Notes: a model not told the origin generated them from the sequence alone. A stretch of DNA of 64,000 nt from Dastarcus helophoroides (GCA_028583605.1 CM053333.1:12237638-12301637), one strand, 5' to 3'. Shown: positions 21,727 through 35,199, counted from the stretch's first letter. Made by a program: numbers and translations.

Positions 21727-24700
21727 ATTTCTGATAAATAATGATTTTATTAAACATTTTTGATAGACAGAAAATTAAAATTTGCTCTCAATTAATAATT
21801 ATTGATTGATATACCTAGAAATTTAGATTTTAATTTCAAAATTTCGAAATTAAAAGCCAGATTTTGGATTTGGTCCAAACATTACAACTATTCGAATTAA
21901 GCTGAAAATTTCAAAAAAATTGGAACCATAGAAAATTAACTTTTTTTGGTTGTGGCAAAATTGAAATTTTGAGGTCAAAGTCAACATTTCTGATAAAACC
22001 TCACTTTTTGAGTCTAGACTCGAAATTTTGAGAACAAAGTTCAAATTTCGGAGTGAAGGTCATAATTTTCGTTTTGTAGTTTTAGAAAAAAAAAAGTTGA
22101 ATTTTAAGTGTACCCTCAAAAGCTGGAAAGAAAATTCGACATTCTAATTCTAAAAATCATATAGTCTGTACAAAATGTAGAACTGTTTCTACTTTTAAAT
22201 CTTTATCTAAATTTTACATTTACATACTTATAATCCAAGCAATAAGCCGGTAAAAGCGCTAAAATAGATAAAAATAATATAGTAGGTTAGATTTTCAAAA
22301 TTCTTTTTGCATTCGATTTCTGATGATCCAAGAATCATTCACTATTACTAAGACGAAGTGGCTCAACCCTCTTTCACCCCTTAATCTTGAAAACAAACCC
22401 CCAAATGTGGCATTTCACCAAGAAATTCCTAAAGTTGGGAAAATTAACGCAAATTGCCTTAGAAATGCATCCTAGGAGGTTATTTGGGCCGCTGATCACG
22501 AATCCGTGTTTGGTTTTTCCGGAAAACTCATTGCCTATATGTAGTAACATTTTTATTCGAAACGGTGTCCTGGGAGTTTTCGGGATCGCTGATTAAGAAT
22601 GCGTGAACTCTAAATTTCTAAAAACAGTCCACATTTTGGTTAAAGTGCTGATAATCCAGGCGATAAGCCGGGAAATAGATAAAAATAATATAGGAAGTTA
22701 GATTTTGAAAATTCTTTCCACATTCGATTTTTGATGACCCGAGGATCATTCACTGCTACTAAGATGAAGTCGCTCCACCCTCCCTCACCCCTTAGTCTTG
22801 AAAACAACCACCAAATGGGGCGTTTCGCTAAGAAATTCCTAAAGTCGGAAAAATTAATGCAAATCGCCTGAGAAATGCGTCCTAGAAGGTTACTTGGGTC
22901 GCTGATCACGAATTCGTGCTTGGTTTTCCCGGAAAACTAATTGCTTGTATGTAGTAAAATTTTTACTCAAAACGGTGTCCTAGGGGTTTTCGGGCTCGCT
23001 GATGAAGAATCCGAGATCTGTTATTTCGAAAAACGTATTTGGCGGTCGGAAAATCATGAACATTTTTTAATATCCTAGTGGGCTTGTTAAAGTTTTGGGA
23101 CAATATGATGATGATTGGAAATTATGCCTCAGGGGGTTTTTTGGGGTCACGGTCAAAAATCCGAGGCTTGCTTTTCCAAAAAACTTATTTTCCGGTAGGA
23201 AAACCAAGAAAATTCCCCATTAAAAGTGTTTTGAGACAATGTCGTAAAATTCTTACCCGAAACGGAGTGCCAAAATTTTTCTGATTTTTCCATCATGGAA
23301 AGATTTATCCGGTAAAACAGATTTCAGATTTTTTTATCATCGACACAAAAACCCTTCCATAAATAATTATATGAAAAAAATTAGTTGTATTATTTCAAAA
23401 TTTCTGAAAATCATTAAAGCAGTAAATTTTCTTGATTTTCCGACCAGAAAATGAGTTTTTCGGAAAAACAGACCTCATATTCTTAATCAGCGATCCCGAA
23501 AACCCCTAAAACACGGTTTAGAATAAAAATTTTACTACATTGTCTCAAAACACGTTAAATGGTAAATTTTTTTGATTTTCCGACCAGAAAATGAGTTTTT
23601 CGAAAAAACAGACCTCAGATTCTTAATCAGCGACTCGGAAGACACCGTTTCGAGTAAAAATCTTACTACATTGTCTCAAAACACTTAAAATGGGGAATTT
23701 TCTTTATTTTTCCTACAGGAAAATAAGTTTTTCGGAAAAACAAACCTTGGATTCTTGACCGCGGCCCAAAAAAACCCCTGAGACATAATTTCCAAAAAAA
23801 AGGTTCATCATATTGTCTCAAAGCTCCAACAAGCCCACTAGGATATTTTCATGATTTTCCGACCGTGAAATAAGTTTTTCGGAAAAACAGATCTCGGATT
23901 CTTTATTAGCGACCCCGAAAACCCTTAGGACACTGTACAAATTTTACTACCTACAAGCAGCGAGTTTTCCGGGAAAACCAACCACGGATTCGTGATCAGA
24001 GACTCAAACAACCACCTAGGATGCATTTCCGGAGCAATTCTTCGTTAATTTTCCCCACTTTAGGAATTTCTTAACGAAACGCCCTATTTGGTGGGTTGTT
24101 TTCAAGATTAAGGGCTGAAGGAGGGTCGAGTGACTTCGTCTTAGTAGCAGTGAAGGATCCTTGGGTCATCAGAAATCGAATGCAAAAAGAATTTTGAAAA
24201 TTTAACTTACTATATTATTTTTTATCTATTTTAGCTCTTTTACCGGCTTATTGCCTGGATTAAAAGTATGTAAATGTAAAATTTAGATAAAGATCTAAAA
24301 GAAGAAAAATTTCTACTTTTTTACAGACTATACGATTTTCAGAATCAGAATGTCGAATTTTCTTTCCAATTTTGAGGGTGCACTTAAAATTTAACTTTTT
24401 TTCTCTAAAACTACAAAACGAAAATTATGACCTTCACTCCGAAATTTGAACGTTGTTCTTAAAATTTCGAGTGTAGACTCAAAAAGTGGGATTTTATCAG
24501 AAATTTTGACTCTGACCTCAAAATTTCGATTTTGCTACCACCAGAAAAATGTGAAATTTTGTTAATCTTCTATGGTTTCAGTTTTTTGAATTTTCAGCCT
24601 AATTTGAACAGTTGAAATGTTTGAACCAAATCCAAAATCTGGATTTTAATTTCGAAATTTTGGAATTAAAATCCAGATTTCTAGGTATATCAATTAATAA

Positions 24701-24773
24701 TTATTGATTAAGAGCAAATTATAATTTTCTGTTTATTCAAAATGTTTAACAATATCATTATTTATCAAAAATA
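21727..24773. mobile_element. Large foldback element, about 3 kb palindrome of repeated modules
   Basis: The arms 21727-23290 and 23330-24773 are reverse complements at many points. Pairs include ATACCTAGAAATTTAGATTT at 21810 with its complement near 24680, and GATCACGAATCCGTG at 22493 with CACGGATTCGTGATC at 23983. Each arm is itself modular: segments with GGGGTTTTCGGG..CGCTGA, TTTTCCGGTCGGAAAATCA and TTTTGAGACAATGT recur every 130-150 bp. The left arm also has a direct duplication, 22200-22610 against 22640-23020. No gene is visible. Confidence 0.85.
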
Positions 24774-24774
24774 C

Positions 24775-24860
24775 CGAATGCAGAAAGAATTTTGAAAATC
24801 TAACTTACTATATTATTTTTATCTATTTCCAGGCTTATTGCCAGGATTATTAGTCCCCTA
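24775..24860. repeat. Short stray copy of foldback-arm sequence
   Basis: GAATTTTGAAAATCTAACTT and the following TATTATTTTTATCTATTT repeat the arm sequence at 24185-24260, immediately outside the large foldback. The bases between here and 25080 are low-complexity AT-rich DNA. Confidence 0.6.
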
Positions 24861-25079
24861 GGAGAATAAAAAATAAAAATTAGGAATTTTGAGAAGAAAA
24901 TGGATTTCAAAAATAATTATAAAGTCTAAGTTTTGTCAATTAGGAAAACAGAAATTGAAAGTGTAAACTTCAGTCAAAAAACATCAAAAATAAAATTAAA
25001 GCTTCTAGTAAAATTAAAATTTCGAAGTTAAATTTTTAGAAAAAAAAAGAAAAATGTAATTTATTGGCTCTTTTGGAGT

Positions 25080-25470
25080 CAATTAAAAAATTTTTTGGCC
25101 TAATTGATGTTAGAGTTCTGGGTCTCCCCAGGCGCCGGAAGCACAGACAGATAGTTGGCAATTTGTGTCTTTGCTACAGATACTTTCATGACAACTCTTT
25201 GTAGCAACTGCTAGTTTTGACCTCCCTAAAAACAGCATTTTTAAGGCATAGAAGGCAGTTGGAGTCAGAAAATTCTTGTGGGGTTCAGCTTAGTACAGTA
25301 AGAACTTCTATTTATGGCGGTTCTTTCTCCTATAGAACTTCCAAACTCTGGAATTCTTTCCCAAGCAGAATTTTCTCCGATAATTACTAATTACAACTTA
25401 TTATCAAAACAACAATCGGTAGCTCACATTTACAGTGCTTTAGAGAAATAATAGGGCTACCCTTTGCGAG
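25080..25470 (+). pseudogene. Reverse-transcriptase 3'-end relic (third copy of the 25.7/43.0 kb family)
   Basis: Diverged pieces match the ends of the two larger copies. The best conserved part reads SYRTSKLWNSFP-like at about 25300-25370, followed by the shared non-coding tail AGGGCTACCCTTTGCGAGTG near 25450. Frames are fully broken. Its orientation agrees with the neighbouring copy at 25685-27290. Confidence 0.7.
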
Positions 25471-25684
25471 TGAACTGAACTCAAAAAAAATTGAAGTTTT
25501 GAAAACATTCAAAATTCATGTAAAATAATCTCCAAATTTCGAGAAAATAAGTTGAAGATCTTCGAGTTTAAACTAGATATTTTCAAACAAAAACTGTTTC
25601 CAAATTTACGTTCGTAATTTTGAAAAGAATGTCGAAATTTTGAGATTAAGGTCGATATTTTGAACCAAATCCAACTTTTGCAAA

Positions 25685-27290
25685 AAAGACTGCATTTGAT
25701 ATCTCAAAGGAGGTAGACAGAGTCTGGCACCGATTTCTTCTCTCCAAATTAACATCTTATGGTCTTCCTCCCGGACTTTGTCATTTGATGTCCAATTTTC
25801 TTGCTGACAGATCTCTTCAGGTCGTCGTCGATGGCATATCATACGAGACATTTGCGATTAATGCAGGGGTACCTCAGGGGTCTGTCCTGTCTCCTACTTT
25901 GTTACACATAAATGATCTCTTAGCTTCAACTTTCAATCCGATATAGAGCTACGCAGATGAGTAAGTAAGTAAGTAAATATTTTATTTAGTAAATAATTTA
26001 ATATATTACTCATGAATAGAACTATATCAAACAAAAATTTTACATGCTCATTGTCTAGAAATTTATAATTAAATAATTACTCTAAAGAAAAAACTTTGTA
26101 CATTATAATAAAATTTAAAAGACACATTAAAAGTTAACATCTAACTTACAAATAATCTGTTTAAAAGCATGATTAAAACGACCTGAAGGCATTATAGGAT
26201 GCAAAATATGCTTTATGTCTGTCTAAAAAGGTCTCTCATATTTTTTCCAAATACTTTAATGCTGGTAGTATCTTTAAGATTTTGAGGAAGAAGATTGTAC
26301 TGATTGATACCTTTATAAAACAAGCTATTCATTGTGGTGAGTTGGTGGAATATAAAAGCTAAGGGCCGACCTAGTTGGATAGAGGTATTTTTCATTTACT
26401 AGTAGTAGATAGTAGCTTGGTGTCATCTTTTTTCTTCGACAAATCATTATTCGTCGCTGCTTCAGATCAACTAAGGGAACAGCAGATACAGATGATTAAT
26501 CGGGATCTCGAGATTATTCTGGAATGGGGTAAGAACAATTTGGTCGACTTCAACGCTTCAAAAACTCAGGCCGCGGTTTTCTCTAAGCAAACATCAAGGG
26601 ATAATGCAACAAACATACTAATGGACGGTCAAATTATCCTGATGGGATTTAATCTGTTTATCCTAGGAGTGAATGCGAGCACTAACTTCTCTTGGGGCGA
26701 TCATGTGCGCGCCATTGCAAAGTCCGCCTCACAGAAGCTAGGCTTTCTTTTTAGAGCTAAAAAATACTTCATATCTCATCCGCTACTATTACTATACAAA
26801 GCTCAAGTTAGGCTAACACTAGAATACTGTTCTCATGTTTGGAGTTCAGCCCCAAAGCACACTTTAGCTCTTTTGGATTCAATTCAAAGAGCGGTTCGCC
26901 TAATTGATGACGAGAGTTTGACCGATTCTCTCGAAACACTAGAGCATAGGCGGATGATTGGCGACTTGTCTCTTTTCTATAAGTACCTACTCGTACTATC
27001 ATGGGAGATGCTCGCAGGAACTAATAGGATTGGTCCCCTCAAGGGCAAGATTCTTGAGGCATACAAGACAGTCGGAGACAGCAAATTCCGGTGCGGTCCA
27101 GCTTGACACAGTGAGGACTTCTACGGAGATTCTTTTTTCTATGGAACTTCCAAGCTATGGAACTCGTTACCGAAAGGAATTTTTCCCAAAAATTACAACA
27201 ATCCTTGTTTAAGAAGGCGGTTCATCGCTATCTATCCTTGTTTTCACATCCTACTAGTAGTACTTTGGAGGCATAATGGGGTTACCGTTT
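25685..27290 (+). pseudogene. Non-LTR retrotransposon reverse transcriptase relic, copy A
   Basis: The first piece (25685-25960) reads FDISKEVDRVWH, LTSYGLPPGLCHL, FLADRSLQVVVDG and AGVPQGSVLSPTL, ending at the SYAD catalytic box. A second retroelement interrupts it at 25960-26400. The frame resumes at about 26402 with SLVSSFFFDKSLF and continues LEWGKNNLVDFNASKTQ, NFSWGDHVRAIAKSASQKLG and LLYKAQVRLTLEYCSHVWSS to about 27110. It shares the tail TAATGGGGTTACC near 27278 with copy B. Jockey/CR1-type elements use this enzyme for target-primed reverse transcription. The copy is 5'-truncated and broken. Confidence 0.9.
25960..26400 (-). mobile_element. Second non-LTR element inserted in copy A (3' fragment)
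   Basis: The insert sits in the YADD region of copy A, as comparison with copy B at 43545 shows. Its minus strand (26213-26395) encodes the usual end of a reverse transcriptase (SLFYKGINQYNLLPQNLK, SIKVFGKNMRDLF). It ends at the left junction in a tandem GTAA tail (minus-strand TTAC repeats), as simple-repeat-tailed non-LTR elements do. Diverged GCAGATGA and GTAGAT at the two junctions may be the target duplication. Confidence 0.82.
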
Positions 27291-27299
27291 GCGAGGTAA

Positions 27300-29320
27300 A
27301 AAAAATTTGATCATTGAACATTAATTTTGTGAATGTTGTGAATGTGTTGTTATTTATTTTTTTGAACTTTTATTTTCGTACACTTTTCACATCAGTTATC
27401 TTTTACAATTCCGGTTTTACTTTTCGTCATATGGGTTGATTAAACAAACAAAAATGTTAAGTAGATCAATTATTTTCATATAAGTTTCAAGTGTATGAAA
27501 TAGAAATAATTATACCGCGGAATAATTCGTAAAAATTTGTTACTTATTAAGCTGGATCCATATCAATGATTTGTATTGTGCCTTGCATTTATCACAAAAG
27601 GTTATTGCACTTTATTTATTTAGAACGTTCACAAACGGATTCGGTGCTATAACACAATTTACGTTACCAAATAATTGACCTTGCGTGAAAAATATGATTT
27701 TTAAATTTCAAAATACAACGCACAACACAAATTTTTACTAATGTGGATTTAGCTTCAGATAGGGGATGATCTCTCTCGCCAGTCTTTCTTATCATCTTCA
27801 TCTACTGAGTGCATGGTTATAACGTGACAAGTGATAAGCGTCTGTTGGAAGTCCTAAACAATATCTATAAAGAGCGTTTATTGCAAACCAGGAGTGCCCT
27901 GTTAGGGGGAGTTTATGGGTTGATTTGATCCACCTTTAAAAGATCAAATATTTTTTGAATTTTTTCTATCTTTACTAAACCTTGGTGGTTAAAATTAATG
28001 ATATAATGACTGCGACATAGGCGGACACTATACAAATAGAATGATTTATCTTATGTTAAGTTTTTTATTTTGAAAGTACGTCACAAACTGAGCTTCTTTT
28101 GTTACCTATCTGTTACGTAGCGACGGTAAGCTGTGATATGACTGAAAAAGCGAAGTCGCTCATTTCAGCGATGAATTAATTTCTAGCGATAATTTTTCCA
28201 AGGAACTACTCAAAAGTTGGACGCTGACGGCCATCATTATCTCGAAGCCTGTTTAACAAGTCGGGGTATTTTTCTATGATCTCTCGATATAATATTAGAA
28301 ATGGAATTTGCTCTCCATTTACAGCATCAGAGGATCCTTTCCCTCTTCACATAAAACTATATATATAATGTTATAGCAACTGAAGGAATAACAGTTAGTA
28401 CTGTGCCTCATTTCCTTTAAAATGTTTAGAAGCCTTTTAGCTGGTAAATATTGCTTTGTTTTTAAAGTGATTCGTGAAGTGGTAGGCATAAAAGAGCTTT
28501 GTTTTAAATTTTGAATTACGTTGAATAAAACCGATAAATTGGTTATTTAAACATAGAGGACCGCTTTATTGAATTAATTATTTCCACTTTGTGTAAAAAT
28601 TCAATTATTTTATGGTATTACCGGTCAAAGAACGGAATGTTTTAGCTAATTAAAAGTGCGGAGTTCGACTCGGGGTGATTTAAATAACTCTAGCGGACGA
28701 GTTTAAAAATCCCCAACAAAATTTTGTTTATTTCAAGCAAAAATTAGTTTAAAATCAATACCGTTAATTTTCTAGTTTTTGTAAAATAGTCTTCATATGT
28801 GTTACGCTCATTGAACGTTGAAAAGAATATTGCGATCGGAAAACCGAAATTGCTAATCTAAACCAGGGACATATTCAAGTCTAGATTGAAGGTGTTCTGG
28901 CATCGGCAATTTCGGTTTCTCAACCCCAGCATTTTTTTTTAATACTTAGTGAGAGTAAAATGTATTTTAGTAGGTTAATCGTCGTTTGTATTCAAATCTT
29001 TAACAATTTAAAAAAAGAAATAAATGAGGGTGCCTTGAACTTTAGCCTCTAATGAGGCGTGCCTAATGCACATCGATTTTTTTCTCTAATTGCGCATCCT
29101 TAGGCTACGCTTGTAGCAGATTTCAAGAATATGGAAGCAATTGTACGTCTGTTAACATTGTTTTTACAAATTGATGCTATTTGGGCCAATTTGGAGACTT
29201 GCAAACGATAAGTGATTAAGTCAATTTGATTGACAAATATAAAATTTGCACCAAATTCTGAATTTAAAATTGAGTTTTAAAAATGTCTCAAATTTTTACT
29301 TTATTATATATATGTATATA
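27300..29320. other. Gene-free AT-rich stretch
   Basis: No reading frame or repeat is recognised. A small inverted repeat, AAACCGAAATTGC at 28842 against GCAATTTCGGTTT at 28907, encloses about 50 bp that is itself partly complementary (TCTAAAC and GTCTAGA). Confidence 0.4.
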
Positions 29321-29326
29321 TTTTTT

Positions 29327-29460
29327 TGTGCAACGGACTGGTCCTTGGTTATCTTCAAAAATTGAAATACAAATCTTGTCCCCTGAAACCAAAAGATTTA
29401 AACAACAAAGGTTGCTCTAACGCGTTGCTATAGCCAAGCTATCATTTTCAGAGAGACACT
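29327..29460 (-). mobile_element. GGACTGGTCC family retroposon, copy 3 (one arm)
   Basis: It starts GTGCAACGGACTGGTCCTTG and runs through AATACAAATCTTGTCCCC, GTTGCTCTAACGCG and TTTTCAGAGAGA. It is in the same orientation as copy 1, with a single arm only. Confidence 0.8.
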
Positions 29461-29644
29461 CTCTGCATTTATTCCAAAAATTTCGATCTTACATCCATAA
29501 TTTCAGCTGTTTTAGAAATTTCGACTTTTACTTTTTGAAAAAATTTTAACTTGTCGATGTCAAATTTAAAATATCGAAAACTTTTTAACCAAATTTCAAC
29601 ATTTTCTCGAGTTTTGAAGTTTTCAAAATTCTTACATTTTCAAT

Positions 29645-30990
29645 GTTTACTTATCACGAATCCGTGATTGGTTTTCCCTGAAAACTCATTGCTTGTATGC
29701 AGTAAAATTTTTACTCTAAACGTTGACCTAGGGGTTTTTGAGGTCGCTGATTAAGAATTCGTGATCTATTTACCGAAAAACTCATTTTCCGGTCCGAAAA
29801 TCATAAGCATTTTTTAATATATTAGTGGGCTTGGAGTTTGAGCACAATATGATGAATCTTTTTTTCGGAATTGTGTTTTTTTTGGGTCACTGATCAAGAA
29901 TCTGAGGCTTGCTTTTTCGAAAAACTCATTTTCCGGACGGAAAATCAAGAACATTCCTTATTATAAGTGTTTTGAGACAATGTAGTAAAATTTTTACTCC
30001 AAACGGGTTGCCAACATTTTCCTGATTTTTCCATCATAGAAAGGTTTTTCCGGGAAAACTGAATCCAGATTTTTTTTATCATGGACGCAAAAACTTTTCT
30101 AAACATAATTACATAAAAAAAGTAGTTGTATTATTTTAAAATCTTTGAAAAACATTAAAATAGCGAATTTTCTCGATTTTCAGACCAGAAAATTAGTTTT
30201 TCGGAAAAACACATCTCAGCGACCCCGAAAACCCCTAGGACACCCTTTGGAATAAACATTTTATTACATTGTCTCAAAACAACTAGTAGTAAATTTTCTT
30301 GATTTTCCGACCGGAAAATAAGTTTTTTGAAAAAACAATCCTTAAATTCTTAATCAGCGACCCCGAAAAACCCAAAGACAACGTTTCGAGTAAAAATTTT
30401 ACTATAATGTCTCAAAACACTTAAAATGGTGAATTTTCTTTATTTTCCGACCGGAAAATGAGTTTTTCGGAAAAGCAAGACTCAGATTGGCCATGACCCA
30501 AAAAAAACCCCAGAGATATAATTTCAAAAAAAGGTTCATAATATTGTCTCAAAACTCTAACAAGCCCAGTAGGATATTAAAAAGTTTTCATGATTTTCCG
30601 ACCGTGAAATAAGTTTTTCGAAATAACAGATCTCAGATTCTTCATTAGCGACCGCGAAAACCCCTAGGACACCGTTTCGAGTAAAAATTTTACTACCTAC
30701 AAGCAGTGAGTTTTCCGGGAAAACCAACCACGGATTCGTGATCAGCGACCCAAATAACCTCATAGGATGCATTTCCGGGGCCATTCTTTATTAATTTTCC
30801 CGACTTTAGAAATTTCTTAACGAAACGCCCCATCTGGGGGGTGGTTTTCAAGACTAAGTGGTAAAGGAGGGTCGAGCGACTTCGTCTTACTAGCAGTTGG
30901 GGGATCAAAAATCGAATGCGGAAAGAATTTTGAAAATCTAACTTACTATATTATTTTTATCTGTTTCTCGGCTTATTGCCTGGATGATCA
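29645..30990. mobile_element. Second copy of the large foldback element (truncated)
   Basis: It has the same modules as 22495-24260: CACGAATCCGTGATTGGTTT at the left, repeated TTTTCCGGTCCGAAAATCA and GAGACAATGTAGTAAAATTT units, then the inverted half with CCACGGATTCGTGATC and GCTTATTGCCTGGAT at the right. The left arm's outer third is missing, while the right arm ends at the same place as the module end near 24260. The frames at 30557-30908 are arm sequence, not genes. Confidence 0.82.
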
Positions 30991-30999
30991 GCACTTTAA

Positions 31000-32100
31000 C
31001 CGAAATTTCGACTTTTTTTTTTTGGAAATCAAGAGTTTATCCTACTATTCCAAGTTGAATTGAAATTTTTGATTTATTTGTAAGAAATGTTCTGTTTTGG
31101 TAAATTTCAATTTATTTCGAAATTTGGAGTTTATTTGGATTTTTTTTCTATTTCAACGTCATAAATTTTCTATAAATTGATTTTTTTTAATTTCAACCTG
31201 TAACTCGAAATTTATATTGCTTCTCCCAAAATTAAATTCTTTTCTTAGTATACTATATTTCAATTCTTTAAATGATTATTCTGTTTTTTTCTTAAATTTT
31301 TATCAAAATTGAAAGCTTCGACGCACCTTCAATTTTTTGTAGGTATTTATTACAAAATTTACATTTGCCTGCAAATTTCGAACTTTTCTTAAAAAACTTT
31401 CGGGGAAACTCAATTTTTTAAATTAAATTTGTGATTTTAATTATTGTTATTATTAAGTTTCGAAAAAAACTCGAAAAATATAAAATTCTTCGAGTTTTTT
31501 CGAATCTTCGACTTTCTTCTCCAAATTCCAAGTTTACTTTTTTTCCTAAAATTTCGATATTTAACTTGACATTTAAATGTTTCTAAATAAAAATATTTTA
31601 ATTTTGTTTTTAGCTTTGAAATTTCAACTTTTTTCAAAATTTCAAGTCTTTTTTTAAATTTAGGGTTTTTAAATCGAAATTTCATTTTCAAAATTTCAAC
31701 GCAACTCGAGTTTTTCCCTGTTTTTTGTCCCTAAAATTTCGCTTTAGCTAATTGTAGGTTAATTTTTTCAAAAATTTTCGTTTATTTGTCGAAATGTTTG
31801 CTTCTTATCAAAATTTCGAGTTCAATTTTTTCCCTCAATTTTGTGATTTTCTCAAAAATTTCACCTTTTTTCGAAATATTGAGTTTAATTCGTAAAATAT
31901 TTTTTTTAACAATTCCACTTTAAATTCAAAACTTTGAGAATTTGGTTTTGGTAAACGCTGATTTTTTCTTTAAAATTAAATTTGAAACTTCGACGCTGGC
32001 TTCGTTCGAAGCGATGGCATTGATTTGAAAAGATTGAAATTTTGGTTTTAGGCTCCAAATTTTTCGAATTTGAGGACAAAATATCTAAAAAACGAGTTTT
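31000..32100. repeat. Degenerate TTTCGACTTTTT repeat tract
   Basis: About 1.1 kb of imperfect AAATTTCGA / TTTTTCAAAATTTC words. Lys/Phe-rich frames in it are noise. Bases 32100-33240 after it are more complex AT-rich DNA without a recognisable gene. Confidence 0.65.
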
Positions 32101-33239
32101 ATATGATAGCTCATCATTGTTGTTACGCGTTACGGGTTCACACAATTAAACACTGTGGATTTTTACACTTTTATTAACCAAACAACTTATTCGTATAACC
32201 TTAATTTACCATTGACGCATTCCACACATACTAGAACATTCGATATCTTGAAGTGTCGAACAAACCATTACGTATTTCGTTAATAACTCTATTTCTAAAC
32301 ATTCGACAAACGTCTTAAACCTATGAGTAATTTCTTCAGCCGTGTATTTTTCTAATAACTTCTAATAATAATTAACTATTAAACAGCTTTACACTTCACA
32401 GTATTATATTATAATTCGCATTACATAAGAAAAAAATAGACAGAAACGTTATCATTCAGTCTAACAAATATCGCTCCTCTAATTGGGGGACCCAAATAAG
32501 TTGATGCAAAGGGGGCATGAACGCAGTCAGAAAAACACTCGATGAGAACAATGTTCTGGGACATCGAGCGGATTAAGTTAGTTGAGAACTTAAAGAGGAC
32601 TCATATCACTAGGTCACTAAAACCTATAGGCTATCACTAGAGCAAAAGGCATCAAATTATGTTGACCTGCAGGGGCTAAAGCAATTAAGATAATTACCGA
32701 ACTATGTATAAAATCAGGATTTTTTTCAGTTGATCCCATATGCTTGAAACATTCTAATAAACCTTCTTACTATTTTTTAATCCAGAGGCAGCTGTTAAGG
32801 TTAAGGATCTGGTTTTCTGTTAATGACTGAAATTACGCCTAAGAACCAAATCTGTAAGAAAATTGCCATGTTCGTTAATTCCAATTCATTTCCTGCTTAC
32901 ATGCCTTATAGAGCATTATATCGTAAAAAACGTTAACATGGAAAGCAATACACGATATGGTATTTTTATTTATTTACTTTCACTTCAAGATCAAGTTTAT
33001 ATTATTACTTAATGACGCTTAGTCTCGTTTCCCCCCACAAATTTGTAATTACGCCAGATTCATACATGATAACTTTCTACGTTTCAATGATCGATTTGAT
33101 TTGTCGCTCTTGATATCACTTTGCAATGATTTATACCAGAACAGTAAAAGGGCGAAATGGTGACTTTCTGCACTCTTACTTTGTGAATTGGAAACCGAAG
33201 CACATTCATTAACAAATGGCAACAGAAGAACAGAGCGCA

Positions 33240-34020
33240 TCAATTCATTTTCTCAGAATTTTAAATTTAATCCCAAAATATTGCCTTCATTTTTCGAAAT
33301 CTCGTATATGAATTTCAAAGTTCAACCTATCGCTCGAATTTTAAATCTTAGAACTCGACTGTTCCGCGATGCTGAGTTTCTCCTACAATTTCGACAATTT
33401 TTTGAAACTGTTCCAAGTATATTTAACTTCTTATAATTCCTAAAATGTCGTCGTTAAAAGCGAGGTTTTGGTTATTTTTTTCTCAAAATTTCGGTTAAAA
33501 TTTCGATATGTTGTATTTGTTTTAATTTGGAATTTTAAAGTCAAAATTCAAGAAAAAAGAATAATCTATTATTATAATTTGAAGCGGAGATTTTGAAAAT
33601 ATGACTTTTTAAGAGTAAACTTGAAATACTAAATTTTTTCAGAAAAATTTCAATTTAAACTCCAATTGTTTACAAGTTTAACGGAACATCTTCATTACTT
33701 TTAATTTCGAATTTTATGCTAACAGTTTTTACGTTGTTTTAAAATTTGTTTGTTGAGCTAATTAATAAAATCTATTTTCTTTTAAACATTTTATTTTATT
33801 CTCACAAAAAAGTTTTTTTTCTCGGCTCAACCTCAAACTCGTCGTTTTCCTTAAACTGCTAAAGTCAACTACTTTGTTTCAAGATTTTTTTTGTACCCAT
33901 GTGTCAACTTTATTATAAAGTTCAAGTTTTTTTAACATTGCAACTTTTTTACAAACTTTTTACCAAAAATTTTATATTATTTCCTTGTTTTCCGATTTTT
34001 TCAAAATAGAAATTTAGAAT
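33240..34020. repeat. Degenerate AT-rich repeat tract
   Basis: TTTTCTCAAAATTTCGG-type words in imperfect array, continuous with the tandem unit that follows. Confidence 0.5.
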
Positions 34021-34984
34021 TTTTTCTTGAAAATTTGACCTTACAACATAAAGTTCAGACTTTTTTTATGTTAACTAAAAATTTCGGTTTTTAATTAAAA
34101 TTGAAACTTCGTATTTTAAAGTTTCAATTTAAATCTGAAATATTTAATCGTTTTATTGCGAGTCGAATATCTGAATTGTTATTAATTTTTCAAGCTTTAA
34201 GCCTTTCTTTTTCAGTTTCTTCAGCTCGTTTAAACCAGAAATTTTGAAAAAAGTCTAATTTAAGAGTTTAACTTTCCAGAAAAAGTAACTAAATTTATAA
34301 ACAACTAGAAATATTAAGCAACATTTGCAGAAAAAAAAACGAATTTTCGGTTTTAAGAACCAGGCTTTAATATTAAAGTATAAATTTTGAGAATTTTTTA
34401 AAATAAATTAAAAGTTTTGTTCGAATTTTTTTCTATCACCATTTCTGTTAATTAAAACTTTTGTTTTTTAGTTCAAATTGAAACTTCAAAATAAGAGTTA
34501 AAAATCTGGAATTTTTACTTTTTTATTGTGAGTCGAATATCTTAATTATTATTAATATTCCAAACTTTAAACCTTTAACTTCCAGTTTCCGTAGGTTTGT
34601 GTTTACACAAGAAATTTTAAAAAATCGACAGTAAGAGTTTAAATTTGCTAGAAAAATAACCAAATCCATTGACAGAAATTCTCAAAAGTTCTACTTACGT
34701 ATTAAGCAACATTTCCAGAAAAAAGGAATATTCGATTTTGAGAACCGTGTTTTAGCATTAAAGCAGGGATGGGCAACCTTTTTTTACAGCGGGCCAACTA
34801 CAAGGTTAAAAATTTTGCGCGGGCCGCATGTGGGGAAAATATGAACAATGATTAACATTAATTATTAAGTTTCTATTAACAAAACAAAAATAACAAAAGA
34901 ACTATAAAAAATTACCTAATTAAAATACATAATAGAAATTAAAAAAGAAAAATTATGATGGGAAAAAATCTTAAACAAACTTTA

Positions 34985-35105
34985 ATGAGAATTTTGGAGA
35001 AGCTTATTGGCCAAATTTGCCACAGCAACCCGCACAGAACTTTCCAGTAGTAGGTTATTTAGTCAGGACCTGCTGCCCCTTTTAACTCTTTCCGTTACGG
35101 AAAAT
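34985..35105 (-). pseudogene. Possible hAT transposase C-terminal fragment
   Basis: The minus strand includes LNNLLLESSVRVAVANLANK, which resembles the end of the hAT dimerisation region (the L..HL...LR.A pattern). It lies next to the CAGGGATGGGCAACC end, as expected for the 3' end of a minus-strand gene. The match is weak and frames are broken. Confidence 0.35.
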
Positions 35106-35199
35106 AATTTTTGCAAACGTAAGTTCTTCCATAATCATAGACGTAACTAGCACAAGGCAGGGTAGTGCGCTTGCCCTTCTCTGCAGCAAATCGAAAATT

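Noticed and set aside
32115..32500. Possible LTR (TGTTACGCGTTACGGG start)
   Set aside because: No matching second copy, primer-binding site, polypurine tract or retroviral-type coding sequence is visible, and no target duplication was found.
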